From: CAWBJO01 sp963789175 | GTDB taxonomy: Bacteria > Pseudomonadota > Alphaproteobacteria > Rhizobiales > Aestuariivirgaceae | Assembly (NCBI GenBank): GCA_963789175.1 | Contig: CAWBJO010000003.1 | Coordinates: forward strand, 124,001 to 188,000 | DNA: 64,000 nt | Direction: 5' to 3' | Shown here: one piece after another, positions 1-9,000 of the stretch | How the letters are laid out: each line of letters starts with the position of its first letter | How positions within the stretch are numbered: position 1 is the first letter of the stretch | The notes under the pieces: generated by a model | Told to the model about the DNA's origin: nothing | Databases searched by the model: none | What the model saw: only the letters and a program-made list of their open reading frames with translations | Position numbers and translations under genes: made by a program

Positions 1-216
1 GCCGACCATGAAGAAGGCCGAAGCGATGATGAAGACCGCAGTCGACAGCTGGACGTAGGCGAGGCCGGGATCGTCGAGAACCTGCGAATAGAGCGCGAGA
101 GCCGTTCCGCCAACCGCCCCGATGCCGGCCAGGAGGATGGCGAACTTCTCTTCCGTCACCACGGCGAGCGACCTGCTCCAGGCCGTTTGCCCCGAATTGC
201 CTTTCGCAACGCGCAT
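1..216 (-). CDS. Small membrane protein of unknown function, partial
   Basis: The first 72 residues of a protein whose end lies beyond the left edge. The start is the ATG at 214-216. A short basic, polar N-terminus is followed by two hydrophobic stretches at about residues 25-42 (FAILLAGIGAVGGTALAL) and 58-72 (STAVFIIASAFFMVG). These look like membrane helices separated by a short loop with an acidic DDP turn. I do not recognise the family. The C-terminus and any diagnostic motif are missing, so no function is offered. It is transcribed leftward, and the dehydratase gene ends about 100 bases upstream of it in the same direction. Confidence 0.6.
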   Translation of the reverse strand, partial: MRVAKGNSGQTAWSRSLAVVTEEKFAILLAGIGAVGGTALALYSQVLDDPGLAYVQLSTAVFIIASAFFMVG

Positions 217-285
217 TTGTCCCGCGACCTGCCACCTTAACAATGCGGGCGGGAGCTTTGCACAGGCTGTTTATTGAAATGCTAC

Positions 286-305
286 GAAATTTCCTAAAAT
301 TTTAG
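286..305. promoter_or_regulatory. Adjacent AT-rich palindromes upstream of the partial membrane gene
   Basis: Two perfect palindromes abut: GAAATTTC at 286-293 and CTAAAATTTTAG at 294-305. They form the AT-rich core of a 103-base gap (217-319) that otherwise shows nothing. The position, 70-90 bases upstream of the start at 216, suits a promoter or operator. They also lie just after the end of the dehydratase gene, so a termination role is possible. No protein is assigned. Confidence 0.3.
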
Positions 306-319
306 CTATCGCGCGCCTT

Positions 320-2119
320 TCAGTGGTTGTCGCGGGGCAAACCCTTGGTCTGGGCGATGCGCTGATACTTGACGGCCGATTTCAGGACCATGCCCTTGTC
401 GAGCTGATCGACCTGGCCGCGCTGGATCTCCTGCCAGGGCGTCTGGCTGGGCGGCACCGGGAAGCCGCCGCTCTTTTCGAGAGCCTGGCGTCGGGAGGCG
501 ATCTCGGCTTCCGGGAGCAGAACGTTCACCTCGCGCTTGCGGAGATCGATGCGAACGCCGTCGCCGGTCTTGAGGATCGCCAGACCGCCGCCGACGGCCG
601 CCTCGTCGGATGCATTCAATATGGAGGGCGAACCCGAGGTGCCCGACTGGCGGCCGTCGCCAATGCAGGGCAGCTCCGTCACGCCTTTCCGGATCAGCGC
701 CGCCGGCGGCTGCATGTTCACGACTTCGGCGCTGCCGGGATAGCCGACCGGACCGACGCCGCGAATGAACAGCACCGACCGCTCGTCGACGCCGAGGGCC
801 GGATCCTCGATCCGATGATGGTAGTCCTCCGGGCCCTCGAAGACGACGGCCTTTCCCTCGAACGCCTCGGGATCGGACGGATTGGAGAGATAGCGCTTGC
901 GAAACTCGGGCGAGATGACGCTCGTTTTCATGATGGCGTTCGAGAAGAGATTGCCCTTGAGCACGATGAAGCCCGCATCCTTCACGAGCGGCCGGTCGAA
1001 GGGATGGATGACGTCGGCATCCCCTACCCCGCTTGTGCGGCAATTGTCGCCGATGGTGCGGCCGTTGACCGTCATCGCATCCTCGCGGATGAGCTTCGCC
1101 TTCATCAGCTCGTTCACGACAGCCGGGACGCCGCCAGCGCGGTGGTATTCCTCGCCGAGATATTTGCCGGCCGGCTGAAGGTTGACGAGCAGCGGCACGT
1201 GGCCGCCGATGCGCTCCCAGTCGTCGATGTCGAGACTCACGCCGACATGGCGCGCGATGGCGTTGATGTGAATGGGCGCATTGGTCGAACCGCCGATGGC
1301 GCTGTTGACCATGATGCAGTTCTCGAAGGCGGCGCGTGTCAGGATGTCGGAAGGTTTGACGTCTTCCCACACCATCTCGACGGCACGCCGTCCCGTCTCA
1401 TACGCAATCTGGCCGCGCTCGCGGTATGGCGCCGGTATCGCCGCGCAGCCCGGGAGCGACATGCCGAGCGCTTCGGCAAGCGAGTTCATGGTCGTCGCGG
1501 TGCCCATCGTGTTGCAGTGGCCGACCGAGGGTGCCGAGGAGGCGACGATGTCGATGAATTCCTCATAGCCGATCCGACCCGCCGCGAGCTCCTGGCGCGA
1601 CTGCCAGACGATGGTGCCCGAACCGGTGCGCTCGCCCTTATGCCAGCCGTTGAGCATGGGACCGCCGGACAGGACGATGGCGGGAAGGTTCACGGTGGCC
1701 GCCGCCATGAGCGCCGCCGGCGTTGTCTTGTCGCAGCCCGTGGTGAGAACCACTCCGTCGAGCGGATAGCCGTAGAGCACCTCGACCAGCCCGAGATAAG
1801 CGAGGTTGCGGTCGAGCGCCGCGGTCGGCCGCTTGCCGGTCTCCTGGATCGGGTGAACCGGAAACTCGATGGCAAGACCGCCGGCAGCCGTGATGCCGTC
1901 GCGCACTCGCTTGGCAAGCTCGAGATGATGACGATTGCAGGGCGAGAGATCGCTTCCGGTCTGGGCGATGCCGATGATCGGCTTGCCGGAGCGCAGCTCG
2001 CCGGGCGTGAGGCCGTAGTTCAAATAGCGCTCGAGATAGAGCGCCGTCATTCCCGGGTTGGCGGGGTTGTCGAACCACTCCTGGGACCTGAGCCTGCGCT
2101 CGCCCTTGCCTGCCTTCAT
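320..2119 (-). CDS. IlvD/Edd-family sugar-acid dehydratase, XylD type
   Basis: Predicted [Fe-S] enzyme that dehydrates a sugar acid (aldonate) to a 2-keto-3-deoxy acid. The 599-residue protein resembles Caulobacter D-xylonate dehydratase XylD along its whole length as I recall that sequence, including the PRxNH C-terminus. Likely cluster cysteines are C61 (SDLSPCN), C129 (TTGCDKTTP) and C202 (GHCNTMGTA). The start at 2119 was chosen because AGAGGA lies about 9 bases upstream; an in-frame ATG at 2185 lacks this. The gene is divergent from dgoK-dgoA, which argues that the physiological substrate is D-galactonate or a related acid feeding the DeLey-Doudoroff route. Family is certain; substrate is inferred. 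Confidence 0.9.
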   Translation of the reverse strand: MKAGKGERRLRSQEWFDNPANPGMTALYLERYLNYGLTPGELRSGKPIIGIAQTGSDLSPCNRHHLELAKRVRDGITAAGGLAIEFPVHPIQETGKRPTAALDRNLAYLGLVEVLYGYPLDGVVLTTGCDKTTPAALMAAATVNLPAIVLSGGPMLNGWHKGERTGSGTIVWQSRQELAAGRIGYEEFIDIVASSAPSVGHCNTMGTATTMNSLAEALGMSLPGCAAIPAPYRERGQIAYETGRRAVEMVWEDVKPSDILTRAAFENCIMVNSAIGGSTNAPIHINAIARHVGVSLDIDDWERIGGHVPLLVNLQPAGKYLGEEYHRAGGVPAVVNELMKAKLIREDAMTVNGRTIGDNCRTSGVGDADVIHPFDRPLVKDAGFIVLKGNLFSNAIMKTSVISPEFRKRYLSNPSDPEAFEGKAVVFEGPEDYHHRIEDPALGVDERSVLFIRGVGPVGYPGSAEVVNMQPPAALIRKGVTELPCIGDGRQSGTSGSPSILNASDEAAVGGGLAILKTGDGVRIDLRKREVNVLLPEAEIASRRQALEKSGGFPVPPSQTPWQEIQRGQVDQLDKGMVLKSAVKYQRIAQTKGLPRDNH

Positions 2120-2236
2120 GTCCCGTCCTCTGCCTTGGCCTACTCCGCTTTCTTTGTGATACGGTGAACGGCGCCCTATTGGCAATGTCCCTGTGGTGCA
2201 TCCGCAACAAGGCTTTCAAACGAACGACCGCCATCG
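2120..2236. promoter_or_regulatory. Divergent promoter region, dehydratase / dgoKA
   Basis: The 117 bases between two divergent starts must hold the promoters for both transcripts, so the two halves of the pathway are probably co-regulated. I see no convincing long dyad, and no regulator gene lies next to it in the window. dgoK has no obvious Shine-Dalgarno sequence before its ATG. Confidence 0.4.
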
Positions 2237-3136
2237 ATGACCAACACGGGCAACGTCATTGCGGTCGACTGGGGCACGAGCCGGTTTCGCGCCTATCTCG
2301 TGGACGCAAGAGGGATATGCGACAGAGTCGCATCGAACGACGGCATCTCGGCCGCGGCGGGCGGCGACTTCGCAGGGATCCTCAGGCGGAATTGCGGACG
2401 GTGGATGGACATCGCTCCGAACGCGCCCGTGATCATGGCCGGCATGGTCGGCAGCCGCAACGGCTGGCGCGAGGTGCCCTACGCGGCATGCCCCGCTTCA
2501 CTCGCCGACATCGCTCGCGGCCTCGAGACGGTCGAGATCGCGCCGGGCCGGACCGCTTCCATCGTGCCCGGCGTACTTTGCCGCAGCGACGGGGTCGCCG
2601 ACGTCATGCGGGGCGAGGAGGCGCTCGCATTCGGAACGCAGGCAGAGAACGGCATCATCGTCATCCCCGGCACACATTCGAAGTGGATCCGGATGGAGAG
2701 CGGAAGGATCGCCGAATTCCGGAGCTTCCTCACCGGCGAAGTTTACGGACTGCTCCGCCACCAATCGATACTGCGTCTGCTGGCCGAAGAGCCCGAAGAC
2801 GAAGCGGGACTCGAGCGCGGCTTCGCTGCCGCCGATCGGGCGGGCGGTCCGCTGCACCAGGCGTTCGAGGCGCGTACCGGCGTGCTCGACGGAACGCTGC
2901 CAGCCGCGCAGGTCGGCCCGTTCCTGTCCGGCCTCCTGATCGCAACCGAGCTCAAGGACGGCCATCAGATGCTCGACGGCGCGACGAGCTTGACGCTCGT
3001 GGCCGACGGCGCGCTTGCCGACAACTATCGCAAAGCGTTCGAACGCCGGTTAATCGAGATCGCCGCAGCCGAACCCGAATCCTGCCTCGCCACGGGCCTC
3101 AAACGCATCGTCGAAGCATCGGCGAGGGCAAGATGA
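2237..3136 (+). CDS. dgoK: 2-dehydro-3-deoxygalactonokinase
   Basis: Phosphorylates 2-keto-3-deoxygalactonate to its 6-phosphate with ATP in the cytoplasm, the second step of D-galactonate breakdown. The 299-residue length is normal for DgoK. The N-terminal phosphate loop reads VIAVDWGTSRFRAYL, followed by family signatures MAGMVGSRNGW (about residues 66-76), IPGTHSKW (about 136-143) and GPFLSGLLIATEL near 228-240. Its stop overlaps the dgoA start (ATGA at 3133-3136), so the two are translationally coupled. It diverges from the dehydratase gene. The pairing with dgoA makes the assignment firm. Confidence 0.93.
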   Translation: MTNTGNVIAVDWGTSRFRAYLVDARGICDRVASNDGISAAAGGDFAGILRRNCGRWMDIAPNAPVIMAGMVGSRNGWREVPYAACPASLADIARGLETVEIAPGRTASIVPGVLCRSDGVADVMRGEEALAFGTQAENGIIVIPGTHSKWIRMESGRIAEFRSFLTGEVYGLLRHQSILRLLAEEPEDEAGLERGFAAADRAGGPLHQAFEARTGVLDGTLPAAQVGPFLSGLLIATELKDGHQMLDGATSLTLVADGALADNYRKAFERRLIEIAAAEPESCLATGLKRIVEASARAR

Positions 3137-3780
3137 AGGACGCCCCGCTGCAGTTCGACGAAGCTCTCGGCGCCATGCCGCTTATCGCGATCCTGCGCGG
3201 CCTCAGACCCGAGGAGGCGGAGGCTGTCGCCGGCGCGATCTTCCATGCCGGAATCGGCATCATCGAAGTGCCGCTCAACTCGCCCTCGGCATTCGTCAGT
3301 ATCGAGACGATCGCAAAGACGGTCGGGGAGCAGGCGCTCGTCGGCGCGGGTACCGTTCTGACGCGCCTCGACGCCGTGCGCGCCAGGGAAGCCGGAGCCC
3401 GGCTCATCGTGTCGCCCAACATGAATCCCGACGTGATCGCGGCGAGCGTGGAGCTGAAGCTCGCGAGCCTCCCCGGAATCATGACGCCGACCGAGGCCTT
3501 CGGGGCACTCGCGGCAGGCGCGACGGCGCTCAAGATCTTCCCGGGCGAGCTCGCGACACCGGCCTCGATCAAGGCGCTTGCCGCGGTGCTGCCGGACCGC
3601 ACGAGGCTCATCCTGGTCGGCGGAGTGACGACGGAGACGCCGGCGGCCTATGCAGATGCGCCGGTCGCCGGATACGGGATCGGGTCTTCGCTCTACAAGC
3701 CCGGGCTCGATGCCAAGAGCGTCGGCGAGCGTGCGGCGCGGCTCGTCGCGGCGATGCGGTCGCTCGGTCAGCGGAGCTGA
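3133..3780 (+). CDS. dgoA: 2-dehydro-3-deoxy-6-phosphogalactonate aldolase
   Basis: Class I aldolase of the KDPG/KHG family that splits 2-keto-3-deoxy-6-phosphogalactonate into pyruvate and glyceraldehyde-3-phosphate. The 215-residue protein has the expected small TIM barrel: the catalytic glutamate is probably E45 (GIIEVPLNS), the phosphate-binding strand is GAGTVL near 72-77, and the Schiff-base lysine is K134 in ALKIFPGE. The start is set by the ATGA overlap with dgoK; an upstream in-frame extension through dgoK is spurious. It ends four bases before the convergent comM stop. Confidence 0.93.
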   Translation: MKDAPLQFDEALGAMPLIAILRGLRPEEAEAVAGAIFHAGIGIIEVPLNSPSAFVSIETIAKTVGEQALVGAGTVLTRLDAVRAREAGARLIVSPNMNPDVIAASVELKLASLPGIMTPTEAFGALAAGATALKIFPGELATPASIKALAAVLPDRTRLILVGGVTTETPAAYADAPVAGYGIGSSLYKPGLDAKSVGERAARLVAAMRSLGQRS

Positions 3781-3784
3781 GGGT

Positions 3785-5317
3785 TCAGGCGGCGATCTCG
3801 AAGGCGGCGAGACGCTGGCGATAGCTCAGCGCCTCGGCAACGTCGGGGCGGGTGACGACATCGTTGCCGGCGAGGTCGGCGATGGTGCGGGCGACGCGCA
3901 GGACTCGATGATAGCCGCGCGCCGACAGCTTCATCGTTTCGGCGGCTTCGGTCAGGAGATCGAGTCCGGCGGCCTCGGGCCGGGCAATGGCTTCGAGCAG
4001 CTCGCCGTCCGCTTCCGAGTTGAGGCGCAGGCGATCGCGGCCGAAGTCGAGAAACCGGTGGCGTTGGCGGTCGCGCGCCGCAGCGACGCGACCGGCGACG
4101 GCGGCGCTCCCTTCCTTGGCCGCCGGCAAGGTCAGATCGGACGCCCGCACGGGCGGCAGCTCGATCTGGATGTCGAGACGGTCGAGCAGCGGACCGGAGA
4201 TGCGGGCCTGATAGTCGACGGCGCAGCGCTGGCCGCGTCGGCAGACATGGTCGGCGGATCCGGCCTCGCCGCAGCGGCAGGGGTTCATGGCGGCGATGAG
4301 TTGGAAGCGGGCGGGATAGGTGACGTGATGATTGGCGCGGGCGATGACGGTCTCGCCCGTCTCGAGCGGCTGGCGCAGAGACTCGAGCGCGCGCGGCTGA
4401 AACTCCGGCAGCTCGTCGAGAAAGAGGATGCCGTGATGGGCGAGCGCCATTTCACCCGGCCGCGCCCGCATTCCGCCGCCGACGAGGGCCGGCAGGCTCG
4501 CCGAATGATGCGGCGAGCGGAACGGACGGCGCCGCGTGATCCTGCCGCCGGCCAGTTCGCCGGCGACCGAGGCGATCATCGACACTTCGAGCATCTCGGT
4601 GGCATCCATGGGCGGCAGCAGCGAGGGCAGGCGTTGCGCGAGCATCGACTTTCCCGCTCCCGGCGGTCCGACCATCAACAGGTGGTGGCCGCCGGCGGCG
4701 GCTACCTCGAGGGCGCGCTTGGCGACCTCCTGGCCCTTGATGTCCTTGAGGTCAGCCCCACCGGCGACCTCCATCGCCATCGCCGGCTCCGGACGGGACA
4801 GCACCTGCGTGCCTTTCACGTGATTGATGAGCTGGATGATGTTGGCGGGCGCGAGGATGTCGACGTCCGCACCAGCCCAGGCGGCCTCGGGGCCGCTCGC
4901 CTTCGGGCAGACGAGACCGAGGCCGCGGGCATTGGCGGCGACGGCCGCAGGCAGCGTTCCCGCGACGGGAGATATGGCCCCGTCGAGAGCAAGCTCGCCC
5001 AGGACGAGGTAGCGCGCCGCCAGCTCGGCGGGGATGAGGCCCATGACGATCAGAAGGCCGACGGCGATCGGCAGGTCGAAGTGGCTTCCCTCCTTGGGGA
5101 GGTCGGCGGGCGCCAGGTTCACGGTGATACGCTTGGCGGGAAGCGCAAGCCCGCAGGCGTTTAGGGCGGCCCTGACCCGCTCGCGGCTTTCGGCGACGGC
5201 CTTGTCGCCGAGCCCGACCACCGTGAAGGCGACGACCCCCGAGGAAATCTGAACCTGTACATCGACCGGGAGCGCCTCGATGCCGAGGAACGCAACCGTC
5301 GCCACGCGCGCGATCAT
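3785..5317 (-). CDS. comM: YifB/ComM-family AAA+ ATPase (Mg-chelatase-like)
   Basis: Hexameric AAA+ helicase family whose characterised members promote branch migration during integration of transforming DNA. The 510-residue protein shows the three expected parts: an N-terminal Lon-protease-like ChlI domain (about 1-170), a central Mg_chelatase ATPase with Walker A GPPGAGKS near 217-224 and Walker B ILFLDELPEF, and a C-terminal domain with LSARGYHRVLRVARTIADL. The start MIARVATVAFLGIEALPVDV matches family N-termini, so a start 27 bases upstream was not used. Competence itself cannot be inferred. Convergent with dgoA. Confidence 0.92.
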   Translation of the reverse strand: MIARVATVAFLGIEALPVDVQVQISSGVVAFTVVGLGDKAVAESRERVRAALNACGLALPAKRITVNLAPADLPKEGSHFDLPIAVGLLIVMGLIPAELAARYLVLGELALDGAISPVAGTLPAAVAANARGLGLVCPKASGPEAAWAGADVDILAPANIIQLINHVKGTQVLSRPEPAMAMEVAGGADLKDIKGQEVAKRALEVAAAGGHHLLMVGPPGAGKSMLAQRLPSLLPPMDATEMLEVSMIASVAGELAGGRITRRRPFRSPHHSASLPALVGGGMRARPGEMALAHHGILFLDELPEFQPRALESLRQPLETGETVIARANHHVTYPARFQLIAAMNPCRCGEAGSADHVCRRGQRCAVDYQARISGPLLDRLDIQIELPPVRASDLTLPAAKEGSAAVAGRVAAARDRQRHRFLDFGRDRLRLNSEADGELLEAIARPEAAGLDLLTEAAETMKLSARGYHRVLRVARTIADLAGNDVVTRPDVAEALSYRQRLAAFEIAA

Positions 5318-5382
5318 CTGCCACCATCCAAGATGGCGGTGCATAGAGCATGCACGCTATGGATGCAAGAACAATGAGGGAA

Positions 5383-6321
5383 CTAACGTCGCGCTTCGAT
5401 GACGTCCCAAATCATGGCGGCGATGTCGCTGCCGCCGAAGCGCTTCACCTCGCGAATGCCGGTCGGCGAGGTCACGTTGATCTCGGTCAGGTAGTCACCG
5501 ATGACATCGATGCCGACGAAGATCAGGCCGCGCGCGGCAAGGTCGGGCCCGATGGCTTCGCAGATCTCGCGGTCGCGCCGCGACAACTCGACCGGCTCGG
5601 GCCGACCGCCGACATGCATGTTCGAGCGCGTCTCGCCCTTGGCCGGGACGCGATTGATGGCACCGGCCACCTTGCCGTCGACGAGGATGATGCGCTTGTC
5701 GCCCTTGCGGACTTCGGGAAGGTAGCGCTGCACCATGAACGGCTCGCGGAAAGTCAGCTGGAACATCTCGACGAGCGAGGCGAAGTTCTCATCGTCCTTG
5801 GTGATGCGAAAGACGCCGGCGCCGCCGTTGCCGAACAGCGGCTTCACGATGACGTCGCCGAACTCGGCGCGGAAAGACTTCAGCTCCTCGGCATCGCGGG
5901 TGATGAGGGTCGGCGGCATGAGGTCGGGATAGCGCGTCACGAGGAGCTTCTCGGGCGCGTTGCGCACTTCCTTCGGGTCGTTGACGACGAGCGTCTTCGG
6001 CTGGATGTGCTCGAGAAGGTGGGTCGCCGTGATGTAGGCCATGTCGAAGGGCGGATCCTGGCGCATGAGCACGACGTCGAACGATCCGAGATCGACATGA
6101 CGGCGATCCGACAGGGTCGCATGATTGCCGGGCTCGTCGCGGACGGTGACCCCGAAACCGGAGGCGAAAAGTCGACCGTCGCGCAGCGCCATGGTCTTCG
6201 TCTCGTAGTAGAAGAGTCCGTGGCCGCGGCGCTGCGCCTCGAGCTTCAAGGCGAAGGTGGAATCGCCGGCGACGTTGATGGACTGAATGGGATCCATCTG
6301 GACTGCAACCTGCAACACCAT
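5383..6321 (-). CDS. gshB: Glutathione synthetase
   Basis: ATP-grasp ligase that joins gamma-glutamylcysteine and glycine to make glutathione. 312 residues, the usual length. Seen are the N-terminal VAVQMDPIQSIN, the MRQDPPFDMAYI segment, the ATP-grasp motif VIVKPLFGNGGAGVFRI, and the C-terminal EINVTSPTGIREVKR. The ATG at 6321 was chosen over an upstream extension because it matches the family and has GGAG upstream. It is followed by comM and preceded by yraN-rsmI, all leftward, so these may share a transcript. Confidence 0.96.
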   Translation of the reverse strand: MVLQVAVQMDPIQSINVAGDSTFALKLEAQRRGHGLFYYETKTMALRDGRLFASGFGVTVRDEPGNHATLSDRRHVDLGSFDVVLMRQDPPFDMAYITATHLLEHIQPKTLVVNDPKEVRNAPEKLLVTRYPDLMPPTLITRDAEELKSFRAEFGDVIVKPLFGNGGAGVFRITKDDENFASLVEMFQLTFREPFMVQRYLPEVRKGDKRIILVDGKVAGAINRVPAKGETRSNMHVGGRPEPVELSRRDREICEAIGPDLAARGLIFVGIDVIGDYLTEINVTSPTGIREVKRFGGSDIAAMIWDVIEARR

Positions 6322-6349
6322 GGAATCCCGTCTCCGTTCGAAGGCAGCG

Positions 6350-6718
6350 CTACCAGAGCTCCTGCCCAAAGGCGTTGGGCACGTGCCGCGGCCAGTGGTA
6401 GGCACTCACAATCACGATGTCAAAGCGGTAGTCCACGTCGAGACTCACGCCCCGCCTTCCGATCCAGCAGCGTGCGGCGCCGATCATGCGCTCGGCCTTG
6501 CGGCGGCTGACGGCGGCGGCCGCATCAGCGACGGCGCGACGCGACTTCACTTCGACGAAGGCCGTGGCGCGACCGCGTGCGACGACGAGGTCGATCTCGC
6601 CCAAGGGGGTTTTCACCCGCCAGCCCAGGATGCGGTAGCCCTTGGCCGCCAGATAGATCGCCGCCGTCCATTCCGAGATGCGGCCGCGGCGCTCGGCACG
6701 GCGGCGGTCAGTCCGCAT
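6350..6718 (-). CDS. YraN / UPF0102 family nuclease-like protein
   Basis: 122-residue member of UPF0102, a family with a restriction-endonuclease-like fold but no settled biological role. The core reads TPLGEIDLVVARG followed by FVEVKSR, giving the E-x-D ... E-x-K arrangement of that fold. The start MRTDRRRAERRGRISEW overlaps the end of rsmI by 11 bases, so it is probably translated from the same message. Pairing of yraN with rsmI is widespread in proteobacteria, which supports the call without revealing function. Confidence 0.88.
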   Translation of the reverse strand: MRTDRRRAERRGRISEWTAAIYLAAKGYRILGWRVKTPLGEIDLVVARGRATAFVEVKSRRAVADAAAAVSRRKAERMIGAARCWIGRRGVSLDVDYRFDIVIVSAYHWPRHVPNAFGQELW

Positions 6719-7616
6719 CCGCGTCCTTCCGCGCCACGGCGAGACCGTATGCACGGCGGCGCGCGACCCCGAGCTGGCCGGCGACGTGCGCGGCGGCCTC
6801 GCTCGCCGACATGGTGCGCATCGCTTCCGCGAGCGCGCGGTGGATGTCGTCGTCGCTTGCCGCATCGGAGCCGGAGGGAGGTGGAGCGACGATCAGCGTC
6901 ACTTCCCCCTTCAGCGCCATCCGTTCACGGACGATGCGTTCGATGTCGGCAGCCCGGCCACGCACCACCTCCTCGTGGATCTTGGTCAGCTCACGCGCTA
7001 CCGCCACCGGCCTGTCGCCGAGCACATCCCTGATCGCGGCGAGCGTCGCGGCGAGGCGGCCCGGCGATTCGAAGAAGATCAACGTGGCGCGCACGGGCTT
7101 CAGCTCAGCCAAAAGGCGGCTGCGCTCGCCGGCCTTCGGCGGAAGGAAGCCCGCAAACAGGAACCGGTCGGAGGGAAGGCCGGAGAGGGACAGAGCGGCG
7201 AGCGATGCCGAGGGTCCGGGGAGAGCTTCGATGCGATGTCCTGCGGCGATGGCCGCCTCGACGAGCTTGAACCCAGGATCGGAAACGAGAGGCGAGCCGG
7301 CGTCGCTCACCAATGCGACGGACCGGCCTGCCTCGAGGTCGCGCAGAATTCCGGGTCGCACTTTTGCCGCATTGTGGTCGTGATAGGGCTTGAGACGATT
7401 GGCAATAGCATAGCGATCGAGGAGACGGGCGGTGACGCGCGTGTCTTCGCACAGAACGATATCGGCCGCCGCCAGGGTTTCGAGGGCGCGAATCGTGACG
7501 TCGCGAAGGTTGCCAATCGGCGTCGCCACCAGATAGAGGCCCGGACCCAGAGGCGGCGCCGCAAACGTCGCATCGGCTATACGATAGGCAGGGGCGTCGT
7601 TCGGCGCAGCAGACAT
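6708..7616 (-). CDS. rsmI: 16S rRNA (cytidine1402-2'-O)-methyltransferase
   Basis: SAM-dependent tetrapyrrole-methylase-fold enzyme that 2'-O-methylates C1402 in the decoding centre of 16S rRNA. 302 residues, with diagnostic motifs ATPIGNLRDVTIRAL (about 31-45), LCEDTRVT, SDAGSPLVSDPGF and FFESPGRL. A short N-terminal extension of about 25 residues precedes the fold. It is the first gene of a leftward unit (rsmI-yraN-gshB-comM) and diverges from the lipoprotein gene at 7768. Confidence 0.95.
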   Translation of the reverse strand: MSAAPNDAPAYRIADATFAAPPLGPGLYLVATPIGNLRDVTIRALETLAAADIVLCEDTRVTARLLDRYAIANRLKPYHDHNAAKVRPGILRDLEAGRSVALVSDAGSPLVSDPGFKLVEAAIAAGHRIEALPGPSASLAALSLSGLPSDRFLFAGFLPPKAGERSRLLAELKPVRATLIFFESPGRLAATLAAIRDVLGDRPVAVARELTKIHEEVVRGRAADIERIVRERMALKGEVTLIVAPPPSGSDAASDDDIHRALAEAMRTMSASEAAAHVAGQLGVARRRAYGLAVARKDADAD

Positions 7617-7767
7617 CTTAAATCGGGCCCGTTGGATACCGTGTTAACAGTCTCGCATGCGACATGCCATCGGTGGTTCCAATTGCTGGGTATGGTCCCT
7701 AGAGAGACTGTCAGCAAGACGAAAAGTCTGGCAAAATGCGCCGCATGTTTCCGGGGGCCAGAATAGT
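7617..7767. promoter_or_regulatory. Divergent intergenic region, rsmI / PBP activator
   Basis: The 151 bases between two divergent starts should contain both promoters. No riboswitch, dyad or RNA gene is evident. A GGGGG tract about 15 bases before 7768 is the only ribosome-binding-like element for the rightward gene. Confidence 0.3.
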
Positions 7768-9000
7768 ATGAAACATTTTCAAATGAGCCGGTTGAACGAC
7801 GCCCTGCACCCGCTGTCGGACGTCCTGCGCTTGATCGTTCTTCTTGTTTTGGGCATCGGGCTCGCGAGCTGCGGAGGCATGTCGCGGCTGGGCGGCCTGT
7901 TCTCCGACGATGGCGGATCGCAGGCGCAGACAATCCCGCAGGCTCCGGTCGGCAACGGCGCCAAAGTCGCCCTGCTCCTGCCGCTCACCGCCAAGGGCGA
8001 CCAGGGCCAAATCGCATTGTCCATGAAGCAGGCCGCCGAAATGGCGCTCGTCGATTCGGGCGGCGCCGGCGTCACGCTCATCTCCAAGGACACCGGCGGT
8101 ACGGCGGCGGGTGCTACCGCCGCGGCGCAGGCGGCCATTGCCGAGGGCGCGGAGATCATTCTCGGTCCGCTGCTCGGCGCCGAGGTCCAGGCGGTCGCGC
8201 CGATCGCGCAGGCCCAGAACATTCCGGTCATCGCCTTCTCGTCGTCGAGCGGCGTCGCGGGTAACGGCGTCTACCTGATGAGCTTCCTTCCCGAGGAGGA
8301 GGTCGCCAACATCGTCCGCTACATGGGCTCGCAAGGGAGCAAGTCGATCGCGGCGATGCTGCCCAAGGTCCAGTACGGGCTTGCCGTCGAGAAGGCGCTG
8401 ATCGCCGCGGGCCAGCGCCACGGCGTGACCATCGCCGCCATCGAGCGCTTTCCTCGCAACAACCTGGCGCTCGTCGATCCGGCGAACAAGATGGTCGCCG
8501 CAATCAAGAATCCGTCGCAGAACATCCAAGCGCTGCTCATCGCGGAGGGCGGTGACCTCCTCCACACGCTGGGTACGGCACTCAAGAATGCCGGTTTCGA
8601 CCAGACCCAGACGCGGGTGCTCGGCACCGGGCTGTGGGACAACCCCGTCACCTCGTCGACGCCCATCGCGCTCGGCGGTCTCTATGCCGGCGTGTCTCCG
8701 CAGCTCGTTCAGAGTTTCGATGATCGCTACAAGGGCGTGTACAGCACGCGTCCGTCCCGGCTGGCGAGCCTCGCCTATGACGCGCTCAGCCTCAGCATCA
8801 TTCTCGCCCGCGGCGAGCCGGGCCAAAAGTTTACGGCACAGGCGATCACCAACCCGGAAGGGTTCCAAGGCGTGAACGGCATTTTCCGCTTCCGCTCCAA
8901 CGGCCTCATCGAACGCGGCCTTTCCATCCTGCAGGTGACGTCGAGCGGCGTGGACATCGTGGCGCCGGCACCGGCACGCTTTACCGGCAGCGCCTCCTAG
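7768..9000 (+). CDS. Lipoprotein penicillin-binding protein activator (LpoA-like)
   Basis: 410-residue predicted lipoprotein. The N-terminus has a basic start, a hydrophobic stretch (LRLIVLLVLGIGL) and a lipobox LASC with C35 as the lipidated residue. The rest is a type I periplasmic-binding fold: KVALLLPLTAKGDQGQIA at its start and the central segment ILGPLLGAEVQAVAPIAQ. The alphaproteobacterial relatives are annotated as penicillin-binding protein activators by similarity to the C-terminal half of E. coli LpoA. The TPR half of LpoA is absent, so the activator role is unproven. Its TAG stop shares a CTAG with hemW. Confidence 0.82.
   Translation: MKHFQMSRLNDALHPLSDVLRLIVLLVLGIGLASCGGMSRLGGLFSDDGGSQAQTIPQAPVGNGAKVALLLPLTAKGDQGQIALSMKQAAEMALVDSGGAGVTLISKDTGGTAAGATAAAQAAIAEGAEIILGPLLGAEVQAVAPIAQAQNIPVIAFSSSSGVAGNGVYLMSFLPEEEVANIVRYMGSQGSKSIAAMLPKVQYGLAVEKALIAAGQRHGVTIAAIERFPRNNLALVDPANKMVAAIKNPSQNIQALLIAEGGDLLHTLGTALKNAGFDQTQTRVLGTGLWDNPVTSSTPIALGGLYAGVSPQLVQSFDDRYKGVYSTRPSRLASLAYDALSLSIILARGEPGQKFTAQAITNPEGFQGVNGIFRFRSNGLIERGLSILQVTSSGVDIVAPAPARFTGSAS

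Noticed and set aside
323..2167. 614-codon open frame antisense to the sugar-acid dehydratase
   Set aside because: No recognisable motif; high GC makes long antisense frames common, and the opposite strand encodes a complete conserved enzyme.
4812..4827. CACGTG-centred site resembling parS inside comM
   Set aside because: Only 11 of 16 positions match, versus 15 of 16 for the accepted sites.
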